Source: Puccinia triticina (lineage: Eukaryota; Basidiomycota; Pucciniomycetes; Pucciniales; Pucciniaceae). Taken from it: a stretch of 64,000 nt of DNA. The stretch is taken from the NCBI RefSeq assembly GCF_026914185.1, contig NC_070574.1:1550501-1614500 (forward strand). The letters run 5' to 3'. Both the position numbers and the translations under genes were made by a program. Positions within the stretch are counted from its first letter, which is position 1; each line of letters begins with the position of its first letter. This document shows, piece after piece, positions 55,498-64,000 of the stretch. The notes under the pieces were generated by a model, which worked only from the letters and a program-made list of their open reading frames with translations, did no database searches and was not told where the DNA came from.

Positions 55498-56417
55498 GCA
55501 TTTGCCAGGCATTGCCAGGCATTTGCCAGGCATTGCCAGGCATTTGCCAGGCATTGCCAGGCATTTGCCAGGCATTGCCAGGCATTGCCAGGCATTTGCC
55601 AGGCATTGCCAGGCATTGCCAGGCATTTGCCAGGCATTGCCAGGCATTGCCAGGCATTTGCCAGGCATTGCCAGGCATTGCCAGGCATTTGCCAGGCATT
55701 GCCAGGCATTTGCCAGGCATTGCCAGGCATTGCCAGGCATTTGCCAGGCATTGCCAGGCATTTGCCAGGCATTGCCAGGCATTGCCAGGCATTGCCAGGC
55801 ATTTGCCAGGCATTGCCAGGCATTGCCAGGCATTGCCAGGCATTTGCCAGGCATTGCCAGGCATTTGCCAGGCATTGCCAGGCATTTGCCAGGCATTGCC
55901 AGGCATTTGCCAGGCATTGCCAGGCATTTGCCAGGCATTGCCAGGCATTGCCAGGCATTTGCCAGGCATTGCCAGGCATTTGCCAGGCATTGCCAGGCAT
56001 TGCCAGGCATTGCCAGGCATTTGCCAGGCATTGCCAGGCATTGCCAGGCATTGCCAGGCATTGCCAGGCATTTGCCAGGCATTGCCAGGCATTTGCCAGG
56101 CATTGCCAGGCATTGCCAGGCATTTGCCAGGCATTGCCAGGCATTGCCAGGCATTTGCCAGGCATTGCCAGGCATTGCCAGGCATTTGCCAGGCATTGCC
56201 AGGCATTGCCAGGCATTTGCCAGGCATTGCCAGGCATTGCCAGGCATTTGCCAGGCATTGCCAGGCATTTGCCAGGCATTGCCAGGCATTGCCAGGCATT
56301 TGCCAGGCATTGCCAGGCATTGCCAGGCATTTGCCAGGCATTGCCAGGCATTTCCAGGCATTTGCCAGGCATTGCCAGGCATTGCCAGGCATTGCCAGGC
56401 ATTTGCCAGGCATTGCT
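55498..56417. repeat. GGCATT(T)GCCA minisatellite, locus 2
   Basis: About 88 units are a mixture of the 10-mer GGCATTGCCA and the 11-mer GGCATTTGCCA with almost no other variation. The order is irregular (blocks of 11-10, 11-10-10 and 11-10-10-10). Open frames of more than 300 codons on both strands are artefacts. The array sits just upstream of the Gag relic and ends at TTGCTAGGCAAATCC. Confidence 0.97.
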
Positions 56418-56439
56418 AGGCAAATCCACAACCAAAGGA

Positions 56440-57130
56440 ATGCCTCCGGTCGAAGAGGTATGTATACCTCCTCAACTGGAGGCATTCCTCCGGTTGAGGA
56501 GTACATACCTCCTCAACCGGAGGCATTCCTCCGGTTGAGGAGTACATACCTCCTCAACCGGAGGCATTCCTCCGGTTGAGGAGTACATACCTCCTCAACC
56601 GGAGGCATTCCTCCGGTTGAGGAGTACATACCTCCTCAACCGGAGGCATTCCTCCGGTTGAGTGTACATACCTCCTTGACCAGAGAGGTTCCTCCGGTCA
56701 AAGAGGTATTCGACCGGAGGCATTCCTCTAATCAAGGAGTACATACCTCCGAGACTGGAGGCATTCCTCCGGTCAAGTGTACATACCTCCTCAACCGGAG
56801 AGGTTCCTCCGGTCAAAGAGGTATTGGACCGGAGGCATTCCTCCAGTTGAGGAGGTATGTACTCCTTGACCGGAGGAATTCCTCCGGTCAAAGAGGTGTA
56901 CATACCTCCTCGACCGGAGTGGTTCTATGTATACCTCCTCAACCAGAGGAATGCCTCCGGTCAAAGAGGTATGTATACCTCCTTGACCAGAGGCATTCCT
57001 CCGGTTGAGTGTACATACCTCCTCGACCGGAGGGGTTCCTCCGGTCAAAGAGGTATTTGACCGGAGGCCTTCCTCCAGTCAAGGAGTCCATACCTCCTCA
57101 ACCGGAGGCATTCCTCCGGTTGAAGAGGTA
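56440..57130. repeat. Array of 41-bp perfect hairpins
   Basis: The unit is CATT, CCTCCGGTTGAGGAG, TACATAC, CTCCTCAACCGGAGG. The two 15-bp halves are exact complements, so each unit can fold with a 7-nt loop (TACATAC) or, offset, with a 4-nt loop (CATT). Copies from 56470 to 56660 are nearly identical; those from 56660 to 57130 vary (TTGACC with GGTCAA; loops shorter or longer) but mostly keep the pairing. About 16 units are present. Confidence 0.93.
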
Positions 57131-57147
57131 TGTATGGGAACTCGATG

Positions 57148-57285
57148 ACGTAAGAGTTTTGCGATTTGCAAAACTCTTACGTACAACTTGTAATATATCC
57201 CATGTATCTACATAGCCCATGTACAGCTATGTAGATACATGGGGCTTATGTAAGAGTTTTGTGAATTGCAAAAATCTTAAAGCAC
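57148..57285. repeat. Foldback element of nested hairpins
   Basis: Hairpin 1 has a perfect 15-bp stem (57148-57162 with 57168-57182, loop GATTT). Hairpin 2 has a perfect 17-bp stem (57199-57215 with 57227-57243). A third, imperfect copy of hairpin 1 (TAAGAGTTTTGTGAATTGC...) follows in inverse arrangement at 57250-57283. The whole segment is thus a larger palindrome centred on hairpin 2. No coding content. Confidence 0.85.
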
Positions 57286-57377
57286 CATATGTACCCGCAA
57301 GTTCTTGGCAGGAGATTGAATCACAACCACTACAAATTTTTCAAAATACACTCAACTCGACAAACTCAGCACTTCTC

Positions 57378-59182
57378 ATGTCTCCTCCACCTCTCCCGGA
57401 TCCCCCTCCTCTATCAACAAGACAAAAACCGGAGACACCCGTTCCAATTCTAGATAGCATCACAAGATTCCTGACGGATGCAATTTCAGACAAAAACCCA
57501 ACTCAATCCCTCAATCAAGGCCAAATCATCAATCTAATCATCTCCCTTGCCAAACTGAGATCAGCTATCATCGGCAACAGCAACTCAGCAACAACAGACA
57601 CAAACACCCTGCAGAAAATCCTAGACCGTTTAGATTGTATCAAAAGACAACCCATCCCAGCTCCTATCCCGTTTCGTCTGACTTGGGCTTTGGTTGCTGC
57701 TGACAAACAGAAAGGTCCAAACACTAACAAGGGAACTCGGCCAACGGAACGCATCACGGTGCAGTCGTTATTCCTGTGTTTGTAGGAGAAAAAATTAAAA
57801 CTTTTATTTTTAGTCTCTAAACGCCTCAAGATAGCAACAAATTGACTGCAGAAATGGAATCTACGGCCAAAATAACCCCTAGTCACCAACTGGAACCACT
57901 TTCATATCTCTACTGGATCAGAAGATGCACGGATCACACCTTTCACATGCTAGTCCGGGACAGTTCACAGAGTATTTCACATATGATTTCACACACAACT
58001 CAGCTCTAAGATACTTTGCATAGGATATTGAATTCCTTTGTTTCTTTTATTTCCTTCCTTTGATTCCACTCAACCACAAGTTGGCCACTGTTTTGATATT
58101 GCATACATATGAAACTCATGTAACCCCCTAGAAGTTAGACCCCTTCTCAGTTTACTATATAAGGAGGCCTCTGCCTGCCAGTTGTTTCCTCCCTCATGCC
58201 ATCTGGCTCCCATCATCCATCTACTTACCTGTCACAGTTATTTATTACACATACATATCACAGTTACTTGCAATTCACACTCATAGTTGATTTCACAAAC
58301 CTTTCACAAGCCTCTCAAGGTACTGGGTTCCAATCCTGGTGGAAGCATAGCTTTCAAACCTTGACCTTCTCTTTTTCACTTTATATACCCTCTGCTCACA
58401 GACCTGGGTTCAAGCCCCATCCAAGTCATCAGTATTTTCTGCCCATTTCAGACACCTCATCTGTTTCTTAGACACTCAGAACTTTCCACAATACAATCCA
58501 ACTATACTCTTCATCTCTGAAAATATCCTCATCACTGAATAAAACTGCCAAGTTTAGCTTGGTGGTCTTGTTTTCTGATATCCAGAAAGGCAGAGTTTGC
58601 ACCTCATCCATACCTTTCGCCATTCAGCAAAAGGGTCTCACGACACCTTTTGAGTCTTACAACGGCACCGATACCATCCAATGCGGAGCTTAACGAATTC
58701 AAACCCTCCAGTTGTGTTATTCACACACCGCCTGGCTTCAACGCACTTGACACAGCCTCAGCTACCAACATTACAACCAGCATAAATAAGACTCTGGCAT
58801 CCATCAATGCCAACATTGACTCTGTCCCAATTGAAGCGACTGGTATTGCGGTTCTCCCATCCAAGGATCTCAAGATATACACCTCATCTAGAATCAAGGC
58901 CTGTTGGATCCTTGATAACAAACATCACTGGACAGGCCTTTTTTGCCCTAGCCTTGCCACATTTCCAAACAGATATCCGGTACTCTTACACGCCATACCG
59001 GCACATTTTGACCCCAACAACAGAAGCCATTTGGAAGCCCTTGGTACCCAAAATCAAATCAATCCAGCTCTAATCCAATCAGCATGTTGGTTGAACAAGC
59101 CGGCAGAAAACGGGAAAAAGAATGGTTCAATTGTTCTACAAATCATTGACAAGAAAATTGCACTCAAAATCAAAAAATACGG
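57378..59182 (+). pseudogene. Tad-like LINE ORF1 (Gag-like), doubly interrupted
   Basis: The frame from the ATG at 57378 (MSPPPLPDPPPLSTRQKP) runs to the TSD at 57759, is interrupted by the LTR 57760-58661, and resumes in the same frame after ACGG at 58666. It shows NITTSINKTLASINANIDS, GIAVLPSKDLKIYTSSR, a DNKHHWTGL motif and PVLLHAIPAHFDPNN, features of the ORF1 proteins of fungal Tad-clade LINEs. It stops at 59182, where the minus-strand Gypsy-2 LTR is inserted (TSD ACGG). The endonuclease/RT ORF2 is not in the window; it would lie beyond Gypsy-2 on the right. Confidence 0.7.
57760..58661 (+). mobile_element. Solo LTR, family B, inside the LINE ORF1
   Basis: The 902-bp LTR, TGCAGTCGTT...GAGTCTTACA, has a perfect 4-bp duplication ACGG (57756-57759 and 58662-58665). 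The host reading frame continues across it once one ACGG is removed. It carries a TATATAAGG promoter element near 58155 and two tRNA-like box B words (GGTTCAAGCCCC near 58407 and a weaker GGTTCCAATCC near 58328). Confidence 0.93.
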
Positions 59183-59973
59183 TATGGAGCTCCGTCCGGT
59201 GCGAGGCTGACGGCAGCGCTGGGAGGGGAAAAAGTGCCTTGGGGGCTGCCCTTGAGAATGGTCCTGATGTGAGACAAGTGTGATCGAAATTGATAGCTGG
59301 GAAGTGGTTTTGGAGGGAACAACAAAGGTTGGATCTTTGTTGGCGGTTGTTGTTGGAAGTTGTATTGCGCAATGAAATTGGGAAATGGATCGGAAAAAGA
59401 TCGAGGATCGAATAAATTTCTTGATAGCCGCCTTGGATCAGAGCAGATGCTATGGCCTCCCATCCTCCAAGTTTGCCGGGAACTTGGATTCCTCGAGGCC
59501 TGTCACAGACATGTCATCATCTGCTTGCGCGCCATGCGCGCGCACACAACACAGACAAAGGAGAAAAGAAAAGAAACAGAAAACACAAAGAGGAAAAGAA
59601 GCAGAGAAATAGAACAAAGAGATAAAACATGAAACCAACAAGAACCATAAGAAATAAGAGAGGAACCAGGAGAAATGGAGATAAGCATGACAAAAGACAA
59701 GAACAACAACCAGAAAAAAGAAAAAAGAAAAAAAAAAAAAACTAGGAATAAACCCACAGACAGATCTGTGTTAGGACCAAGAAAGAGAAGAGGGGAAGGA
59801 AGGGGAAGTGAGAATGAGGAGAGTGGGGAAAAGGGAAAAAAGAGGATCTGGGAAAAATCTTGAGCCTTGAGCGTCTTGAAGGTTAAAATCTTGAAGCTTG
59901 AATCTTGAAGTCTGAGAGTCATGCGCCGGCCGTATTACTTGATCCTGAAACGCGCACCGGCTAGGCCACCACA
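59183..59973 (-). repeat. Gypsy-2 3' LTR (family A)
   Basis: Reading the minus strand, the LTR starts TGTGGTGGCC at 59973, after the purine tract AGTGGGTGGTGGA, and ends CTCCATA at 59183. The adjacent ACGG (59179-59182) would be the target duplication; its partner is beyond the right edge. At 791 bp it equals the solo LTR at 6597-19459 once the (TTTTG)n expansion is subtracted. Confidence 0.8.
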
Positions 59974-60087
59974 TCCACCACCCACTTGCAGTCTGTCCCT
60001 AGACTGCGCCGCGCTGCTTGCCAAAGAAATCCGGAAATCCCTGCGCCAGAAAAGAAAGGAAAAAAAAAAAAAGGGTCCCGTGAACGG

Positions 60088-60196
60088 CTCACAAGTGTGG
60101 CATAGAGTAGGGCTTACGACAAACGGTAGTGACTACCCGGCAGGTGCATACTATGGGAGGACTTACTTTTGGTCAGCAATGCCTCCGCGCGGATAA
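60088..60196 (-). repeat. 115-bp module, copy C (after pol)
   Basis: The module spans the last codons of Pol and the 3' untranslated region. On the plus strand it reads GGCTCACAAGTGTGGC, then GGTAGTGACTACC, AGGTGCATAC, GGACTTACTTTTGG and ATGCCTCCGCGCGG. Two further copies occur at 63352-63456 and 63754-63859, upstream of the RT coding part. Confidence 0.85.
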
Positions 60197-63100
60197 TACC
60201 GCTTGACCTGGTCCGCTGCAAACCAACGCTTGAGCTCGGTGCCGTCAAGTTCCGCTAGCACGTACGAACCGCCTTGGACTTGCTTGATGACACGGTATGG
60301 GCCGTTCCACTTGTGAGCAAAGAGTTGGCCCCATTGAACCTCCAAAGAGCGGTTGTACGCAAGGACGAGGTCGCCAGGTGACAGAGGGTCTCTGAGCCGG
60401 TTGCCCTGCTTGTCTTCCCAGTAGCGGATTGAATCCGCCCAAGATTTCATCATTCGTTCATGAGCCACCCTTTGCGTGTCTTCACTCCGCTCCAGCTGTC
60501 TAGACCGCGCTACCAGAAGATCCAAGGTATCGCGGACTTCCTCCCAATCGACACCCAGATAGGATTTGATGTTGAGGTCGATAGGGAGCGCTGCTCTCTG
60601 GCCAAAGACCAGCTCGTAGGGAGAATAACCGGTAGTCCTTTTGGTGGAGATTCGGTCCGAGAAAAGAACTAAGGGCAGGTACTTCCGACAATTCTTACCG
60701 CTCTCTCCGGCTAACTTCACCAGCTCTGACTTGAGGGGCCCGTGGCCACGCTCAACCATTCCCTGCCCCTCTGGATAGTAAGGTGTAGAAACTCCATGCT
60801 GACCCGGTAACAATCGCAACATCTCCGCCAAGGCACCTCCGAATTCTGACCCCCCATCCGTGGAGTAAGAGCGCGCAAGGCCGTAGCGCATTGTCCAGTT
60901 CTCTTGCAGGAACGTGGCCACTGCCTCCGATGTCAAACTGTTGAGAATCTTAGCTTCTACCCAACCGGAGAAGTCGTCCCGAGCGACAATCAAGTACTTG
61001 GCCCCGCTGGCTTTCAGGTGCACGGCATCCATCGCCACTCTACCAAAGATGGTGACCTCTCCAGTGGGATAGCGCAACTCCTGAGGGCGCCGCAAATCCC
61101 TTTTCTGGCATGCTTTGCAACTTTGGCACCATTGAGCAACGCTCTGCTTGAGGGACAGCCACCAGAAACGCTCGGAGACGCGCCGGTAGGTCTCAGCCAG
61201 ACCGCAATGTCCGAGATCTTTGTGGAGCTTCTCTAGAATCAAGTCTTGACGTTCCGGAATGGTGACAACAATCCTGGGAAGGGGGCTTGCTCGCTTCATT
61301 AGCCGGCTCGATTGTAAGAAAAAATCAACGGATCGGTGTTTCATAGCTCAAAATTCCTGATCACTCAGCCCGTGAGGCCTGACCAGAGTTGCCAAGAAAA
61401 CCTCCATCTGGCGCCAGAACCCTTCCTGGTACCCTGAATAGCCCGCGTTGACGTCAACAGAGAACACGTGTAGGTGGCGGACAGCCGGAGCATCCTTGTC
61501 AAAGTCAGAAGAAGGTGGGTCGGATTCCTCTTCACCCTGAGGCCGTCGAGAGAGACCGTCCGGCATAGTAAAATTTTGCCGGGGCAATGAACAATGTCAA
61601 AAGAGAGCAGTTGGATGAAGGCCACCCAACAAGTCATGGGGGCATTGGGGAGGCTAGGCGCATTGATCATTTGGATCAAGGACTGCACGTCCACTTGCAA
61701 CTCAAAATGCTGGCCCCATAGCAGGGTCTGGAGTTTCTTGAGGATTCGAGCGACGCCGCATAGCTCGAGCTTTGCCTGCAAATACCGTGACTTGACCTCC
61801 GAGAACAAAAGCAACTCTTACAACGCCGGCCGATCCAATCCGCTAGAATCCTCTTGCGTTAGAACCGCTCCCACAGCACAAAAGCTGGAATCGACAGCCA
61901 GACTAATTTTGCCACCGTCGGGCCCGTAGTCGATCTTGACGAGGACAATGTCCTGCCCAACAAGCCGCTTCAAAGTATCAAAGGCCTCCTTGCAATCCGC
62001 GGTCCAAAAGAAATCCGCATCCTTACGCGTCAGACGTCGCAGAGGGAGACAAATCTGAGACAGGCAAGGGATAAAAATCCGGACATACACTACCACCCCT
62101 AGAAACACGCGCACCTCCGTCGCATTAACCGGCGTTGGCCACGAATGAATCTTGTTGACCTTAGTTTGCGCCATGCGTCGACCCTCCTTGCAAACAACGT
62201 GCCCCACAATTTCCAAGGCAGGCACACACGCCGCAAGTTTCGAGGCTGAAACCGTGAGGGCTGACTCTTCAATCCAAAACAAGATCCGCTCCAAAGTCTC
62301 CGCGTACTCCCAGATGAAACGGCGGATTCCCGGATGCCAATCTACGCACGCGTTACCGTAGTCGGAGGCCGGGCCCTTAATCCCGCCGTCATCTATGAAA
62401 ATGCCCGCGTGATCCGGGATCTCGTCTTGAAGGATCCAGACCATTTGCACCTGGTACACAGCAACCGAATTTGTGGCTCCTTGTGGAAGCCGCGTCAGCT
62501 GGAATCTTCCAAGAGGAGTGTCGAAAGTTGTCAGAGGCCGGGAAATAGGATGCAAGGCGCGCTTGTTGTAGCCGCCCATGATATCCCCAAGGCCATAGCA
62601 AGCTTGTCCGGAAAACGACTCCACGAACTATTCAGTGGCCGGCGGAATGCCCGCGTCCCTAACCGTGACCTTATTGAGGGGCTGGAGGTCATGAACAATC
62701 CGCAGCTTCCCATTACTCTTGACTACGCAGAAAACTGGGCTGCTGTAGCTCGACGTGGACTGTTCGTATAGTCCAGTGCTGATACGTTCTCTGATCAGTT
62801 GGATATACTCGTCCATTTTGGCTGCCGGTATTGGGATCTTCCGCTTTTGCCATGGCTCATGCTCCACCACCGGGATAATGTAGGGCAGCCCGTAGGATTC
62901 CTTGAGTAACCCCCGCTCTGATTCTTGAAAGGCAATTGACCGGTTTCGGAGGGACAGGACGTTCTTGATAAGGTTGAGCTCGTTAGGGTACAGCCAACCG
63001 GGCGGTCCAAAATTTACCACTGACAGCCTCTCTTCTATGACGCGGCCCAAGGGAACAAAGGGGCCCGCTAGCGACCGCGGTAGACCGCAGTAGGGATCCC

Positions 63101-63351
63101 TAGACAGAGGCGGCCGCTGGAGCGGGGGATTGAGATCCTGTGGCATAGGCTGGTTGACGGGCTTGACCTTACAAGCCACTGGCTTATATTTCGCCGCGAA
63201 GGAAAGTGCTCCGCCCTTTCGCCAAGAGTCCGCGAGAGCAAGCTGAGCCGTGTGACTGAGGCCGCAATCCAAAAGACAATGGGTCCAATGCTCATCGCGG
63301 TCTTCAAACGCCACCTTTTCTGAGAGAGAAGAATAATGGGCGGGTTCGTGG

Positions 63352-63456
63352 CTCACAAATGTGGCGCGTGGTAGGGTTTTCAAAAATTGCGGAGCATCCA
63401 GCCCGGAGGTGCACTTTTGGGAGGAACTTACTTTTACCCCAAATTGCCTCCACGGC
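63352..63456 (-). repeat. 115-bp module, copy B (before RT)
   Basis: The module has the same order of blocks as copies A and C (GGCTCACAAATGTGGC, GGAGGTGCAC, GAACTTACTTTT, TGCCTCCACGGCGG), with more divergence in the middle. Here it is read through as part of the Pol linker. Confidence 0.8.
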
Positions 63457-63494
63457 GGACCGTACTCCACCATTCCCACATCGCAAGTTAGTTT

Positions 63495-63715
63495 CCAAGA
63501 AAATAGTTTCACCTCATCTCGGAGGATCTTTAGTTTCTCCTCGTCGCGGAGGCTCAGAAGTTTAGCCTCATTGCGGAGGGTCTCTGCAGACAAGCCTAGT
63601 TTAACCTCATCGCAGAGGGTCTTGAAAGACAAAACTAGTTTAATCTCATTGCGGAGACGAGAGTCGGAAGCTAGTTTATTCTTGTCGCGGAGACAAGAGT
63701 CGGAAGGCTGCGCCA
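63495..63715 (-). repeat. Degenerate 36-39-bp repeat encoding LRDEVKL-type peptides
   Basis: Six units of the type TAGTTT, ACCTCATCGCGGAGGGTCTT encode, on the minus strand, LRDKNKL, LRNEIKL, LCDEVKL, LRNEAKL, LRDEEKL and LRDEVKL. The charged heptad-like pattern could form a short coiled coil in the linker of Gypsy-2 Pol, or simply be an in-frame minisatellite. Confidence 0.8.
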
Positions 63716-63753
63716 CAAAGAGACTGGGAAAAGAACCAAGAGGTTGCAGACTG

Positions 63754-63859
63754 CTCACGAGTGTGGCGCAAGGTAGAGTTTTTGCTGATGCGGTAGTATC
63801 TACCCGAGGTGCATACACATGGAGGGGACTTACTTTTGGTCTTAATGCCCCCGCGGTAC
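63754..63859 (-). repeat. 115-bp module, copy A (before RT)
   Basis: GCTCACGAGTGTGGC, CGGTAGTATCTACCCG, AGGTGCATAC, GGACTTACTTTTGG and AATGCCCCCGCGG follow in order. As in the other copies, the minus strand carries CAAAAGTAAGT, a strong 5' splice-site consensus. Bases 63873-64000 show no further recognisable motif. Confidence 0.82.
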
Positions 63860-64000
63860 TCCCATGCTGCATGTCCTCCTTTGCGCTAGTCCAGAAAGGC
63901 GGATGGGTTGTTCTTGAGGAGTGAGGAGAGAAAAACTGAGAAAACCGAGGAAACGGGGACTTGAAGGAAGCTGAGGCGATGTTTTTGGGATTTTGATGTT

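Larger units (their letters stand above)
60163..63872 (-). pseudogene. Gypsy-2 Pol: linker, RT, RNase H, integrase
   Basis: One frame runs from beyond 63872 to 61600. After the N-terminal linker (repeated LRDEVKL, 63495-63715) come SYGLPYIIPVVEHEPWQK, STSSYSSPVFCVVKSNGK, the catalytic FIDDGG near 62400, and the RNase H start LAVDSSF. TAG at 62628 and TAA at 61818 interrupt it, and a frameshift lies near 61580 (PGKILLCRT versus PRQNFTMPDGLSRRP). The integrase (61344-60163) is continuous: HKDLGHCGLAETYRR, CQSCKACQKRD, AMDAVHLK, STDGGSEF, QGMVERGH (D, D, E intact), WNGPYRVI, ending GGIADQK at the TAA at 60163. The integrase is the best-preserved one in the window. Confidence 0.92.
59183..64000 (-). 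mobile_element. Ty3/Gypsy retrotransposon Gypsy-2, 3' part
   Basis: The order on the minus strand is repeat-rich leader/linker, protease-to-RT linker, RT, RNase H, integrase, a 115-bp module, polypurine tract, LTR. Gag and the 5' LTR lie beyond 64000. Pol protein sequence is similar to Gypsy-1 through the RT region (for example RLPQGATNSVAVYQ and ILKKLQTLLWGQHFELQVD in both), while the LTRs differ. Confidence 0.88.

Noticed and set aside
55280..56579. Open frames over 300 codons on both strands (MPGNAWQ and CQALPGI repeats)
   Set aside because: They are read-throughs of the 10/11-bp minisatellite, open in five frames at once. No start context, no domain, no codon bias.

Overview
The window reads as a transposon-dominated stretch of a filamentous fungal genome, most likely a basidiomycete of the rust type (Pucciniales). 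The evidence is short (55-75 nt) introns with GTAAGT...YAG ends, Ty3/Gypsy, Ty1/Copia, DIRS and Tad-like LINE proteins of the kinds common in rusts, and nonsense mutations biased to the TTGA context. No intact host gene was found; almost every recognisable protein is a decayed mobile-element protein. The species assignment is inference.

Layout. 1-5.3 kb: a 19-bp minisatellite framed by an inverted repeat, a broken leucine-rich-repeat (LRR) gene, GC-rich palindromic repeats and two Helitron-like 3' ends. 5.36-25.4 kb: a satellite array of strictly 174-bp monomers alternating as 348-bp dimers. It is split by a solo LTR (TSD CCGG/CCAG) that carries a nested 11.6-kb Gypsy element (Gypsy-1, 7728-19318, TSD CCGT), and by a 2.1-kb insertion (7-bp repeat CAGAAAC) that carries a Harbinger/Tourist-like MITE (TSD TTA). 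Removing these insertions restores the 174-bp phase exactly. Gypsy-1 also holds a spliced but nonsense-broken antisense gene between pol and the 3' LTR. 25.96-30.5 kb: a decayed Copia element (Copia-1) with a truncated 5' LTR.

32.2-50.6 kb: a 21-bp minisatellite, then a very large inverted-repeat structure. Two arms of about 1.5 kb (33.5-35.8 kb and 48.5-50.1 kb), made of minisatellite and hairpin DNA, enclose a DIRS-type tyrosine-recombinase retrotransposon (gag, RT/RNase H, recombinase; 36.98-47.6 kb). The RT gene is interrupted by a minus-strand Copia element (Copia-2, 39627-45373, TSD CTTTT) with LTRs of only 121 bp. A solo LTR sits in the left arm only.

51.4-64 kb: a Copia RNase H fragment, an LTR, a minus-strand Gypsy gag-protease relic, a long 10/11-bp minisatellite, an array of 41-bp perfect hairpins, a foldback element, a Tad-like LINE ORF1 split by a solo LTR (TSD ACGG), and a minus-strand Gypsy element (Gypsy-2) whose 3' LTR lies at 59183-59973 and which runs off the right edge.

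The window is a layered record of insertions rather than a pathway. The most unusual structures are the DIRS element inside giant minisatellite-bearing inverted arms, the nucleosome-length dimeric satellite, the antisense spliced gene inside Gypsy-1, and the hairpin and 10/11-bp arrays.
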